Program-made: the position numbers and the translations under genes
Shown: positions 32,141 to 43,243 of the stretch, piece by piece
Layout: every line of letters begins with the position of its first letter
Position numbering within the stretch: position 1 is the stretch's first letter
The notes under the pieces: model-generated
The model's input: the letters and a program-made list of their open reading frames with translations, nothing else
Told to the model about the DNA's origin: nothing
Databases searched by the model: none
NCBI GenBank assembly: GCA_016648135.1
Contig: JADDOH010004002.1
Coordinates: 186,001 to 250,000 of the forward strand
Source: Agrypnia vestita
Lineage: Eukaryota > Arthropoda > Insecta > Trichoptera > Phryganeidae
DNA: 64,000 bases
Reading direction: 5' to 3'

Positions 32141-32884
32141 GTACACTTCGTAAAAAATATGTGATTGTTTGAGATACGATAAAATACGTCCGAAAAAAAC
32201 TTTATTTATTGCAAAATATTTTTTTTTCTTTCTTGGAAATAAAGATATAATTAAATACATATGAAATACACAAAAAACTAAAAATCGTATATTTGTGGGT
32301 TATGATATTATACGTAGGAGCCGTCGAAATCTCGGAGAAGCGAGAGCAAAGTCGCATTCTCGTACACGCACTCTCTGTACTTTGTAAAGTCAATTGTTTG
32401 GGGTTTAAAAAAAATTACAAAAAAAATATTTTCATTTGCAATTTCGAATTTTGAGACGACTTTCATGGGTGATTTTTTATCTGAGCACAAGCTTACTGAT
32501 GTTAGTCGAGACACCCTATACCTTGAATAAATGTGGAACTAAAATGTTAAGATAGGTACTTATCGGGACACTGTACACTTATTGTGATTATCTGTTAAAA
32601 AGTAATCACCAAAATTGCTGCAGAAAAGATTTTCCAAAACGAATAGTAATTTCACATTTTATTGAATAAATAACCTACCAAGACGTAGCAAGCATAGAGG
32701 ATAGAACGCACATCCAGCTCTGGCATCAATTCACGACTCTACTGACGTACTAGAATAACTAAAAATGATCCTTTTGTTGGTTATACGTATTAGGTTACGT
32801 AGAAGGGATCAAATTATAATATACTAGCTGTGCCCGCGCGGCTTCGCACGCGTAAATTTTTAGTACACTGTTTGGATCGTCACA

Positions 32885-33080
32885 GAACTTTCGCGGACCT
32901 TCTAGAACATTATCCTTACAGAACATTCAAGAAATTTATCGAAGGTACAGAAACCTTCTAGACACACCGACACATTCCGCCACTCATTTAGAACCTTATA
33001 GAACTTTCTGGAATTTTCTAGAACCTTCTCCTTCCAGAACTTTCTAGAGCAGGTTTTTCCGGAACCTTCTAGACTCACCG
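32885..33080. promoter_or_regulatory. 10-bp periodic GAAnnTTC array (heat-shock-element-like)
   Basis: From 33001: GAA-ct-TTC-tg-GAA-tt-TTC, then ta-GAA-cc-TTC, six perfect alternating units in register to 33028, preceded by GAA-cc-TTA and followed at 33032-33049 by TTC-ca-GAA-ct-TTC. Degenerate units extend back to 32885. nGAAnnTTCn is the HSF binding format. No heat-shock gene is nearby, and the array starts 50 bp after a ctagctgtgcccgcgcggct motif, a common repeat head in insects, so a transposon origin is likely. Confidence 0.55.
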
Positions 33081-33314
33081 ACACAGTCGGCGCGCCTATT
33101 TTGAAACAATCTGAAGCATTTGCGGCCTTTCCATAACAAAACAATGTGCTAGAAAAAGCACAGTTTCGTCACCCACTCCCACCCCACGCATAGCCACCCC
33201 CCCCAAACTTGCATATTTTCGATGTGACCCAAGGGCTGGTCACCACCATAACCACCGGTGGGTGTTGTGGGCTGGTTGGGAGAAACTTGGCGGATAGGAG
33301 CAAAACGGGTTCTT

Positions 33315-33315
<1 letters not shown>

Positions 33316-33353
<38 letters not shown>

Positions 33354-33358
33354 TATTG
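33316..33358. repeat. (TA)n microsatellite
   Basis: About 20 TA units with one interruption, 240 bp after the heat-shock-like array. A similar, shorter run is at 38816-38842. Confidence 0.9.
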
Positions 33359-33359
33359 A

Positions 33360-34080
33360 TTTTCATAACGATTTATATTAATTTACCAATTAAAGATTAT
33401 AATAATGCCTTACATCAGTGACGATTCCAGAAGCCTAAACATCGAAAATTACCGATTATTCAGTGCCGTTCAACAAAGTCACATTCTGTGAAAACACAAA
33501 TGGTCCATAGTATTCTTCTGAAGCAAGCGATCAGTCATAATGAGCCACCGTTTCTAAACCCAATTCTTCCTCAGAGACAGACACAGTCTACCGACATGCT
33601 GGCTTAATGAACTACGCGAGCTGAGCTGAGATGACAGCTTTATTCCTCGTCGTACCACGCCCTAGAGAATTGCTGAATAACAACCACAATAGATCTGCAT
33701 ATACTGCAAGATGACCATAGTTACAGTAGGTACATGGATGATTATTGAGCCGTGGTATTATTTTTTTCGTCTCACTCAGTTGTTGACTTCATTCATCCTT
33801 GGAGGCAGGCTGCAGATATTCGAATTCAATTGGTCCATTGCATTTCAGCATTGTTAACACCAGAACCCTAGAGTGATGACAGTTACAAACTATCAAGTAC
33901 TTGGCGCCCTGTTCTTACGACATTGATTCAACCTTTGAGAGACGTCGCAGTAAAGTCCGCCGACGTAACTAGTACATATTGCACTCTATCCTAGAAGAAG
34001 TGAGCACTCCACAACAAAGTGCATATAATTTACGCCCTCGGAATCAGTAATCAGTCCGCCCTCTACCTCCGCGGATAAAG
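33360..34080. other. Unassigned
   Basis: No repeat match and no coding frame supported. Confidence 0.4.
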
Positions 34081-34082
34081 GT

Positions 34083-34130
34083 CGTCCTCTTGATGACATT
34101 GAATAATAATTCAACGAAACGTCGAGAATC
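34083..34130 (+). ncRNA. Hammerhead-like variant, no hairpin arms
   Basis: CTC before and GAG after (stem I); TTGATGA 34090-34096 where CTGATGA is expected; stem II TTGAA/TTCAA; GAAA 34116-34119; ACGT; NUH = GTC. C3 is replaced by U, so activity is doubtful. Confidence 0.45.
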
Positions 34131-34229
34131 GTTTCTCAGAAAAACATACGGTTCGTATAAAATATCCGCAACCAATTACAGTTAAATATGTCTAACGACC
34201 GTAATAACAACCTTAACTCTTTAATACCA

Positions 34230-34745
34230 GAACCCTATTATGAATCGCTAATTTTGCTTCTTGTGACAGATACCTATGTCGTTGCTTTGAATGCCATTGC
34301 ATTCAAAGCACCATTTATTTTGTTTCCCGCAACCACTCTTTTTTCTCAACTTTTCCGTCCTTTGCAAACATACTTCCCAAATACACAAACACGTTCACTT
34401 GTTCTAAGCGTTCATTGCTTATCGTTACATCACAATTGGTCACACTTTCGTCTCTCTCGAACATCACAACTCATCATTCATAATTTCAATCTCCATGCAT
34501 ACACCGGACATTCTAGCCCTCATGCACTGAAGATCGGCTTCACTATTAGCCACTAATAATGTATCGCCTGCGTGTAGTAGGCAGGATCTTGAGAGCCCAT
34601 CCATTCTCGCTCCTACTTCTAATTCCTTCAGTTCTCCTTTATCTATGTTCAGGTTGAAAAGCCACGGTGACATTAAGTTTGACACTTTTTTTAATATCGA
34701 ACCATTGTGTGACTGTCCCATTAATTCTTACACAAGCTCCATTTA
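34230..34745 (-). pseudogene. LINE reverse transcriptase palm fragment with broken YADD
   Basis: The minus-strand frame contains SNLMSPWLFNLNIDKGELKE and LLHAGDTLLVANSEADLQ. This is the RT palm: the usual G-SPxLFNxYxD segment followed by the catalytic (Y/F)ADD, which here reads HAGD, so the metal-binding Asp pair is lost. The following text (caaagcaccatttattttg, catacttcccaaatacacaa) matches the upstream part of the family A copy at 57.2 kb, so this is probably the upstream domain of family A. Confidence 0.8.
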
Positions 34746-34879
34746 CCTAGTACAGGGAAGTAATTGCCTCATTGAGGTTACCTTTAAGCATTCATGCTGT
34801 TACATTGGACCTAGCGTTCGAAAGCGAAGGTTCTGAAAAACGTCCAGTCGTGCGTACTGTTGAAATTCCAAAATACTTT

Positions 34880-35155
34880 GTCACCCGATGAAAACAAACG
34901 CAGTCCCCGCCAGCCAATCAGCGGCCCTGCCTGCGGTAGCACCGGCTACGTGCAAGAGGCGCGGGCCACACGTGTGTTGCCAGTCGCGGTGCACGCACCG
35001 CCTCATACAAGCGCGGGAGATCTGACAGATCTGTCATTAGAAAAACAAACGTCAAATTCAAATTTCGAAAAGAACAGTGCCCCATTTTTTTTTAATCCGA
35101 CGCGTTGTTGTGTTTGTGTGTTTTGTGACAGCTAAAAGAGACGTTCGATTGGCAA
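34880..35155 (+). other. GC-rich patch with donor-like end: candidate non-coding first exon
   Basis: gcggccctgcctgcggtagc, cgcgggccacacgtgtg and agtcgcggtgcacgcaccg, then gacgttcgattggcaag before GTAAATG at 35156. CpG-rich and isolated in AT-rich DNA. It could be a promoter and 5' UTR exon, possibly for gene 3 on the same strand, or a transposon terminus. Speculative. Confidence 0.25.
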
Positions 35156-35272
35156 GGTAAATGCAATTTGGTGCATGTATTTCATTATAATGTTACATTT
35201 TATGAATTTCAATACAGTGTTACGATTTATTTTAAAGGTTTCTACGAAAATTACAAGTTATCATTTTTCGGA

Positions 35273-35642
35273 ATAATCCAAGAATATGGTCCCATTGTTC
35301 ATACAATGAAAAGAAGTATTTCACTATATAATTTAATGTCCTTTTAATTTAATCTAACTAAAATAATCGTAATCTAAATTAAACAAACCAAACCTAATAA
35401 CCTAACCAAACCAAACCTAATAACCTAACCAAACCAAACCTAATAACCTAACCTAACCTCATATATTGCCTATGAAATGTCAAAATATACAGTGCATTTT
35501 TCGAAACTTTAAAGTGTAATATCTTATTTAATACTTACTTTTTAAACTTAAATTATTTTTCATTTTGTTATTAGTACATTTAATAATATAGTGAAATAAT
35601 CATTTTCGTTGTATATGCAATGGGACCATTATCTTGGATTTA
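35273..35642. repeat. Same MITE family, copy 2
   Basis: Identical ends and interior to copy 1 apart from three, rather than one to two, internal units of aaaccaaacctaataacct. Confidence 0.82.
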
Positions 35643-35964
35643 GCCCAATTTTCTTAAATAACGTATCAATATTTGGTGTCATATTCATATAGATTTAATT
35701 ACTATACGCACAATAAATAATAACATAATTGATATATTTATATTTAGTGTCAGCAAATGAAAAAAAAATATATATTTTAGTTATTATTTTGAACGACGTT
35801 TTGCATCTAACCATCTATCTGGTTTATAATTTAGTTAATTTGTATTTTCAATATTATTTTTTAAAACATCAAAAACATATTTAAATATAAGGCGTTTTCT
35901 CTAGAACAGGCCTAGCCTAAATGTCTTTCTGCAATTAATTTCTGTGAACAATAAAAATTAATAA

Positions 35965-36315
35965 AAAAACTTAATTCACCGTCACGCCGTTTTTCTAGAC
36001 AGAGAAAGAGGATAGAGAGCTACATTCTTGACACACAATCCTTGTCTCATCTACATTCATACACCTTCTCATGCAAGCATCGACCATTTCCCAATATCCG
36101 ATATTCCTTCAACACTGGCGTCATATTTTTTTAACTTTTTTCCCTAATTTATTCGTTCCACATGATTAAATCAGCTAAGCGACCCTGTTTTAATCCTATT
36201 CACTATGATAAGACTAAGATTACCTATTCATTAGTATCTCTATCATAAATGCTTTTGCCACATACACACGAAAGGATCTCCTTTTCCACAGTATTCAGTG
36301 TACTTTTGATCCCCT
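35965..36315 (-). mobile_element. LINE family A, decayed fragment
   Basis: Starts with caccgtcacgccgtttttc (family 3' end), then catacaccttctcatgcaag, cgttccacatgatt and ttttgccacatacacac, in the order of the intact copies at 0.7 and 56.9 kb with many substitutions. Confidence 0.75.
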
Positions 36316-37011
36316 TAATAGGTATCTACAGCAGTAGATACATCGTGTTTAAAGTAGATACAACAGTCAAAAATGGCGGGAAATAAAAGTTTTTATAAAT
36401 ATACTAATTTTAAAAAAAACGACAGTTAATTAGGAGTTCTCATTCATTGAATTTCTCTATAAATAACATTTTTTTCTGTGAAAAATAATAGGTGTAAAAA
36501 AGAGAGAAAATAGATATTTAACTGCAATATGAAACACAAGGCGGAAATGTTGCAACTTAAAATATTATTCAGCGAATGATATTAATACATATATAAAATT
36601 CCTGATAAAATATCTAAACCTTAAAATGAACAAGTTTTTAGATTGAAAAATATACCAACGTAAAATACATGGCTATAATTTTTAGCATGAATAATGTAAA
36701 AGAATTAAACATCTTGTTACATGTCATGATATTTAAATACATAATAGGTTTTTTACAAATACATTATCAAAACACGTAAATACTATTTTCGTGTTTTTTG
36801 TTTCAAATATTCTTTGCAAAGGCAAAATATTTTTTTTTATATAGTCTTCTCTTACATGTTGCTTGCTATTTATGAATAGAATATTAATCATGGTTATTGG
36901 CGTGTCACAGTAATCCGCTTAAGGTCGAGGTCTCTCAGTAACTTGTTTTATGAAATGATTATTATAAATACACATGTAATAGACCTATTGACTAGATATC
37001 AAAGATAAAGG
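36316..37011. other. Nothing recognised
   Basis: AT-rich, between LINE A relic and the decayed mariner. Confidence 0.4.
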
Positions 37012-38775
37012 GTTGTCGGAAAAGTTCTGTCGTACTTTATATATGCGGGTTAATGCAAACACAGTCAAAATAATTATGCAAGCACATTTTTTTCCGGAAA
37101 TGAATTCTGATCAAAAGCACAATCGGGTATCAATGAGAATTTCCCCAAAGAAATAGTGGATTCCTTCCATAACCGAAAAAAATTATAAATTATTAAATTA
37201 TAAATTGGGAGTCTTCATTCAATTTTGAATGGAAAATATTCTCAATGTTTATAGCGTTAACTTTGTAGTTAGGCATAATTATTAATTTTATATAATTAAG
37301 AACTCTGTATGAACCACACGGAGTGGTTTATACAATGTTTATAATTAATTAAAATTATATACATTCTTTACACTTTGGATATCAAGTGTAAAGAATAGGA
37401 GACAAGCGATATCAAAGTTTGCATCTTTTATAAAGAAATTCATATCAAATATTAAAAAATTCATTCGCTTTGATACGTGTCAAATAAAATCTTTAAATAA
37501 TTTTATTTGTCAAGATATATTACGGATGTCTCACAGAGACGAAACTATCTTTTATATGGGCTTACGAACTATCGTACGGCTGGCTGCTTAAGTGATCACT
37601 TTACACAATAATGATATTTCAGTACCTATTTTTATTTATTTTTTTATTTACTCTGACACTAATGGCTGTCCCACTGTTAGATCACTGGAATTTTTATGTT
37701 TTTTTTGCAACTTTAACAAGGAACCTATCCGATAACACTTGCTTTTTCCTCATTTTGAGATTTTCGCAGAAACATGACATTAAATTGTCATCAAACAAAC
37801 ATATTCATCTCTCACCCCGCGACAGTTTTATTCGGGTGGTGTTTTTCCACAAAATTTTGCGCTATTTTACAAGTTTCACGCATCTCCCTAATCTCATTTG
37901 AAGTGAGGGATGCTTCCGGATGCTGGAGAGCGAGACAGAGAGAAAAGAACTATATTTTCATCTTTGAAAACGTGAGGCTCGACAGATAAAGCATTTACTC
38001 GCTGGTATATCAAGTCAGAAATTATTAAAAATTTTACCCGTCTTGGAAAACACTTCTCCTTCTCCGAGTATCGTGTTAGGTACCCCCAACGTTGACTATC
38101 ACTTGAGAGTACATCTCCCTATCTCTAGCAGCTCGAAATAGCTCTTCTACCGTCCTTATCCCTGTCTAATCTCGTATCTTGAAAAAAACACCTAGAAATC
38201 AATTATTCGCAATCCCAAATCTCGCCGTTTAACGGTGTAGATGATTCTATGTTCTGTGGTGTAGACAGACAAGTACACGAGGATCGTTTTTTGTAATTTG
38301 CATAAATATCGTATGTAATCATCACCACGTAGCTACGATCTATTAAGGATCTCTACCGTATCACGCGGTGGTAGTATCGTATATAAAAGGACTAATTAAG
38401 ACACCGTTATTCAGTTTCCTGTGATGCTTAAAGCGAATACGATGTCAGCGGACAAGGTGCATTTAAAACATTGTATTTTGTATGAAATCCCGCGAGGCAA
38501 TGCGTCGGTCGTACGAGAAAACTTTCGTGCAGTGTTTGGGAAAGATTCTGTAAGTGTTCGTGCCTGCCAAATATGCTTTAATTAATTAGGAGGCATGAGC
38601 TTGGAAGAGACGTTCATCTGAAGATATTTTTCGATGCATGTTAGATAACCTGTAAATCACATCTAATAACCGGCGAGATTGCAACTGACTTTGGTATTAG
38701 TTATTCGACTTTAAATATATTTTTTAAATACCACATCGAAGGTTTTTTAAAATACGACAGAACTTTCCCGACAAC
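37012..38775 (+). mobile_element. Decayed mariner (mori-like) with TIRs and an inserted repeat
   Basis: Left end GTTGTCGGAAAAGTTCTGTC (37012) and right end, reverse complement, GTTGTCGGGAAAGTTCTGTC (38775) are the classic mariner TIR type. The transposase N-terminus is at 38448-38570: MSADKVHLKHCILYEIPRGN then ASVVRENF and later VSVRACQ, after which stops and frameshifts accumulate. At 1.76 kb it is longer than a normal mariner. A fragment of the TCTCACAGAGAC repeat (37507-37612) lies inside. No clean TA duplication was seen. Confidence 0.8.
37507..37612 (+). repeat. TCTCACAGAGAC-family fragment
   Basis: gatgtctcacagagacgaaa through ttaagtgatcactttacac, matching the first 100 bp of the family; it lies inside the decayed mariner at 37.0-38.8 kb. 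Confidence 0.7.
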
Positions 38776-39236
38776 ACTGATTATAATTTTCAATAAATTA
38801 TTCATATGTATGATAATATATATATAATATATATATATAAACAATTATAGTTATAACATAAAGTCTGAAGGTTTTTCCAAATATCCTGATTATTTTCAAA
38901 CGTAGCTAAACGCTTGTGCTATTGAGACACGCGTAGTATTGACCAGATGGTCTCCCGTGACGAAGGTCGAACCCCCGACTAGGGGAGCGTAATAACGATA
39001 AAGTCTCTATTGTATATCAAAGTTTATATTGATTTAATTCAATTGAATTACCGTATATGTAATAGGTTCGTTTGTACCTAATAAATTATATGCACGACAC
39101 GCAGCCAATCATGATGAATTAAGAATGTTGCATTCGTATATGCGCGGAGTCAGCCAATCATAACAAGTTAGAGATGTACTTGTACAGAAGCTTAGATTGG
39201 AACATTTCTAAAAATGCCGCGAAGTGGCAAGACAAA

Positions 39237-39556
39237 ATATAACCCATAAAAAACAAGTTTTTATTGTACTCCCTTTCTCATTTACTAGTGGAAACAGGTT
39301 TGGCGCTTAGCTCACGCATTGGGCTTGAGTTGGGCGACGCTACGAAAGGGACTAATAAAAAATTTCTAAAAATCCAAAATTATACTATAATTATTAATTT
39401 TTATAAACGAAAAATTGTTAGATGATTTTTATCGTCGTCACGAGTCTGCCTGCAAAGTTTCAGCTGGAATGGATCACGGGAAAAGGGTTTAAAATCGATC
39501 CAAAGTTTTTTTGACAGACAAGCAAACAGGTGCTACGAGTTAAAAGAAAGGGAGTA
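39237..39556 (-). repeat. CTCCCTTTC MITE family copy, complete
   Basis: taacccataaaaaacaag then tgtactccctttctcattt at the left and gaaagggagtattgag at the right. The inner pair CTCCCTTTCT/AGAAAGGGAG is flanked by TA on both sides. Confidence 0.82.
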
Positions 39557-41414
39557 TTGAGATTTTTTATACTTGTTTTAAATAAGATTTTACCCGTCTC
39601 AAGACGCAATTGTCAGGAAATTTAATAGAAATAGCGATAGAAGAAAATGAATAAGATGCGACATAATTTTATAGATCACCACAAATACAGAAAAAGCTCC
39701 TAGTCTTACAGAGAAAATAACAAAACACAGATGAAATAGAAAAATGCGACATATATGTATTTCGAAATACCCCTAAGGTTTTACCTAGACCCAGTGTCGC
39801 ATGACAGACAAACATTTCAAGGTTTTTTTTTATTACTAACCGATGAGTAGTTAACTTTACAAAAGGAATTTAATGAAGCGAGCCAAAAATAACAACATTT
39901 TTTAAGAATACTTCTTTTGGTGATTTGAAATTTTAGTAGTTACGCGACAAAATTCACGCGCATCATGCGACGGAGGCTTTCACACCATGAAGCTAACCAT
40001 CAGAGAGAGTAAAACACCCGTGTGTTTCATGTACTGGATAAGTTTACTTATAAGAAACTGTCGAGCTATGTTCCACCGCAAGGTATACAACACAGCACGT
40101 GGTTTATTTACGTGTGTCAAAGAAGTATAACTTCTAATACACGTATATTCACGCACCCGCTTTTTACTATCTTTTAAACTAATCTAAAGGCTTGTTGTCT
40201 GCAATTTATGCTAGCTAACTTGGATGTATAAGATGTATAAGAGAAATAATAAATAGCATTTGCAAAAAGGAGCCGATTCACAATTTGAAAATTTCGATTC
40301 ATTAAAAAAAATCTTCCTGAAGCATCGCGTGGTCCTTCCAGCTCTCCGGCTTCCGGAGTCTACCTCATAAGGGATGGAGCCCCGAAGAAGGGTCCGGAAG
40401 TGTAATAGCAAATACGATAAGTGTGCTCGGACCCATGACGAGCCGCACGCCTCAGTAATTAATTGTTTGGCTCCATTGAGTCACGCTCATTACGGTCTGG
40501 CACTTCTGAAATTGCGATTCATTCATTCATTAACGCATATTACGATATAATTTTTGGCGACCTTCAATTACCAATATTTACAAAATATATATCTGCCTTC
40601 TGCGAAGCAAATAAATTATAAATATTGCTACGGGATCGTGGGAGGCAAATAAAATACTTAATCATCGATTTATATATTACTTTACTAATAAAAAATAATA
40701 ACATACACTAATTCACTAAATTCGTTCCAGAATCTTCGCCACACATTCCTGAATAACTTCTCTCATATACTGATGCATATTACTTAAATCGCTCATGTTT
40801 GCACTAGAAAACTTCTCGCTCGTCTGTAGGTACTTTCTTGATTTACTGTCGCTGATCGCACGATTTCGCTTTCTATGATGACTACCCGCTGTCAGCTCTG
40901 ACACACACTCGGCGCAGTAGCCGGTCGATCACTTTTTATAGGTAATGTCACTTTCTCGATGTTTCCAGAATTTACGAGAATAGCCCAGTTGATTCCAGAT
41001 TCGGGTGCACCGTTGGAGGGATTTTGGTAGTGCGTAATTGTCTGATTCTACTATCTCGTGACAATTTTTTAGTTCTTTATTCATTTATATTTTTTACTTG
41101 CATCTAGTGACACATTTATATAGTGATCATACCTATATTCAAAATAAATAAATCTATTTTTCTTACTTCTCTATAAGAGTCAGTCTCGTGTATATCGAAG
41201 TATAGGTATAAATTCATTTCATAAGTGAATATAACGAATAACCAGTTAAATATTACGAATAACTAATAATTTGATATGTTCCCCATTTCAGTGTCGACTT
41301 GTCTATGCTAGAGGCATCTATAGTCCTTCCTGTGATATTTTATATATAGTTTTCGCAGCTAGTAATGATACCTCTATATTTTTATACTGGAATATTAAGC
41401 TATTCTTTTTAATG
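39557..41414. other. Mostly unassigned
   Basis: Includes the small minus frame at 40716-40904 and a GC-richer patch at 40320-40400 (cagctctccggcttccgg) without a family match. Confidence 0.4.
40716..40904 (-). other. Small open frame of unknown status
   Basis: The minus strand reads SSANMSDLSNMHQYMREVIQ then ECVAKILERI and a stop; the frame is open upstream through SHHRKRNRAISDSKSRK after an acceptor-like tgtgtcag. It could be a terminal exon or part of a transposon. The first ATG gives only 27 residues. No domain recognised. Confidence 0.2.
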
Positions 41415-41700
41415 TACTAATAATCTCGCAGGACTATATTTCTGGCTTAATTTTGAGTCGAAAATATTCAAGCAGCCATGACCTAATTAAAATCAATAGT
41501 TATAGAGTTATGTAATATCAAAGTTTGCTTTTTTTCAATATTTATGACTTAATTTTTGCAAAACGTTGAACTTTCATTACAGTAACTTATATCGATTACG
41601 AAACATTTGCTTCAATACAAGTTAAATAAAATGATAAAAAATCCTACAAAAATTCCAATTAGAAGGTTTTTATTATTTTATTTGAAAATTACTAGATATA
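41415..41700. repeat. Same foldback family, half copy
   Basis: ctcgcaggactatatttctg, gagtcgaaaatattcaagca, ttcattacagtaacttata and aatacaagttaaataaaatg match the left arm of the copy at 59.9 kb; the right arm is missing. Confidence 0.7.
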
Positions 41701-42299
41701 CCTAAGTTTTTTTTTTTCAAAATATTTTGTTGCAATGCTCCCACAGCACTCCCCTGGTATACAAATTTGATTATGTTTAACTATTATTTAATGGATAGGA
41801 AATGAAATAATATTAATCACATCTTAATAATAAGAATTATATCTACTCTACCAATGCCCTTCAATAATCAGCTGAAACTAGTAGCTGACGAAAATATGTT
41901 TTTGTTAAAAGTAAATTGTACATTTTACTATATTAATATAGTGGATAACCACCAAGAAATTTCGGAAATTTTTATAAATGTTTTAATAGTAATCATTCTC
42001 GACGTGATAAATTGCATCGAATTTAAAACAACAAGACACTGCGCGCGGTGTACTTAACCGGTAGCATGAGTCAACCGACGTCAAGTGCGCTGTTTGTTGC
42101 ATTACTGCCTAGCGTAAAAGGGTCATATAGCTTTATCTCTTTCTAGCACAAATATGGCTTCTTTTTGGCGTCGGTACATAGGCCTTTTTGGAATATTGAC
42201 TTAGCTTCTCTAGTAAATCTTCTCACACATCATGGTGACCTTCTTTAAGACCCTTTAAGTGAAATTTATGCTAAATTGATGCTAAATGCGACGATAATA

Positions 42300-42700
42300 A
42301 ATGTCTACCCATAATAAGAAAAAATAGCATAAAGTATCTGGGTGTTGTAGTCGACGGACAATTAAAATAGAAGGAACAAGTACAAAATACGGTAACCGGA
42401 GTAAGAAAATTTATTTACATGTTCATTAGACTGAGAAACATCCTTTCATCTTCTATGGTCAAAATAATGTATTTCTTTCTTGCTCAATCTATCCTTCAGT
42501 ATGGAATAATCGTCTGGGGAGGGACTTTTAAGACTAGCCTCTTAGAAGACTAGCCTGTAGAAAAGACACAGAGGCTGGTTTTGAAAGTCATCCTTAAAAA
42601 ACCATCAATATTTTCACCTGCATAACTATTCAACTGCTTTAAGGTCCTCAGTCTTAATAAAATATTCAAAAAGAATACCCTGATACAAATTCACAAAGAC
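42300..42700 (+). mobile_element. LINE reverse transcriptase fragment (Jockey/CR1-like)
   Basis: The + strand reads IKYLGVVVDGQLK, a stop, then VRKFIYMFIRLRNILSSSMV, KIMYFFLAQSILQYGIIVWG, a stop, then EKTQRLVLKVILKKPSIF. YLGV-D, LAQSILQYGIIVWG and AQR-VLKV are the usual order after the RT palm. At least three stop codons; a dead relic ending next to the hairpin element at 42.88 kb. Confidence 0.78.
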
Positions 42701-42944
42701 CTTCAGAACTCATTGACATCCATAAAAAATCAGTAACCAACCTAGATCACGTGGCAACTTAGAAATTCCCAAATTTAAAAGTAGTGCTTCTCAACACCAT
42801 TTCTTCTATCAAGGTATAATTTTTGTTCGAAGAATATTTTTTCTTCTGAATTGAGGCTTGAATTTTGTGGTGACGTTATTATTAAAATAAAACACAAATC
42901 ACTTTGTTTTCACCTTTTATTTTTCACTTTATTAGATTATACAA

Positions 42945-42990
42945 TCTACATGTTTCGAGAACAATTTTCTCTGCTTCAGGATTGTTTGTG
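42945..42990 (-). ncRNA. Decayed hammerhead-like motif (opposite arm)
   Basis: On the minus strand CTGAAGC (42973-42979; A9 changed to C), GAAAC (42952-42956), palindromic ACATGT stem III and GTA, then GATTGT. Stem II is imperfect. Confidence 0.6.
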
Positions 42991-43194
42991 TACTGAAATT
43001 GAAAAAGATAAAACATGCAAATGTGTTACGTTGATGGGAAGGAAAGGGGGGGGGGGGGGGTCGGAGGTGTTAATTATTATGAAATGTCATGAAAATTGAC
43101 ATTTATAACAATTAACACCTCAGATCCCCTTCCCCTCACCCTCCCCTTCACCGTAACACACTTGCATGCTTTATCATTTTCAATTTTAGTACAC

Positions 43195-43243
43195 AAACAA
43201 TCCTGAAGAAGAGAACATTGTTCTCGAAACACGTAGATTGTAT
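43195..43243 (+). ncRNA. Hammerhead-ribozyme-like motif, best stem I
   Basis: Stem I ACAATC 43197-43202 pairs fully with GATTGT 43236-43241; CTGAAGA 43203-43209; one extra A; stem II GAGAAC 43211-43216 with GTTCTC 43220-43225; GAAA 43226-43229; stem III closing C-AC-G; NUH = GTA 43233-43235. All invariant residues are present. Confidence 0.75.

Larger units (their letters stand above)
31568..32326. mobile_element. TIR element with internal minisatellites, AAAT duplication
   Basis: cgacggctcctacgtataat at the left and its reverse complement at 32303-32326; AAAT at 31564-31567 and 32327-32330. The interior carries two tandem arrays. No coding frame. Confidence 0.8.

Noticed and set aside
35380..35460. 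Telomeric (CCTAA)n tract
   Set aside because: Only two or three perfect units occur, inside a dispersed MITE.
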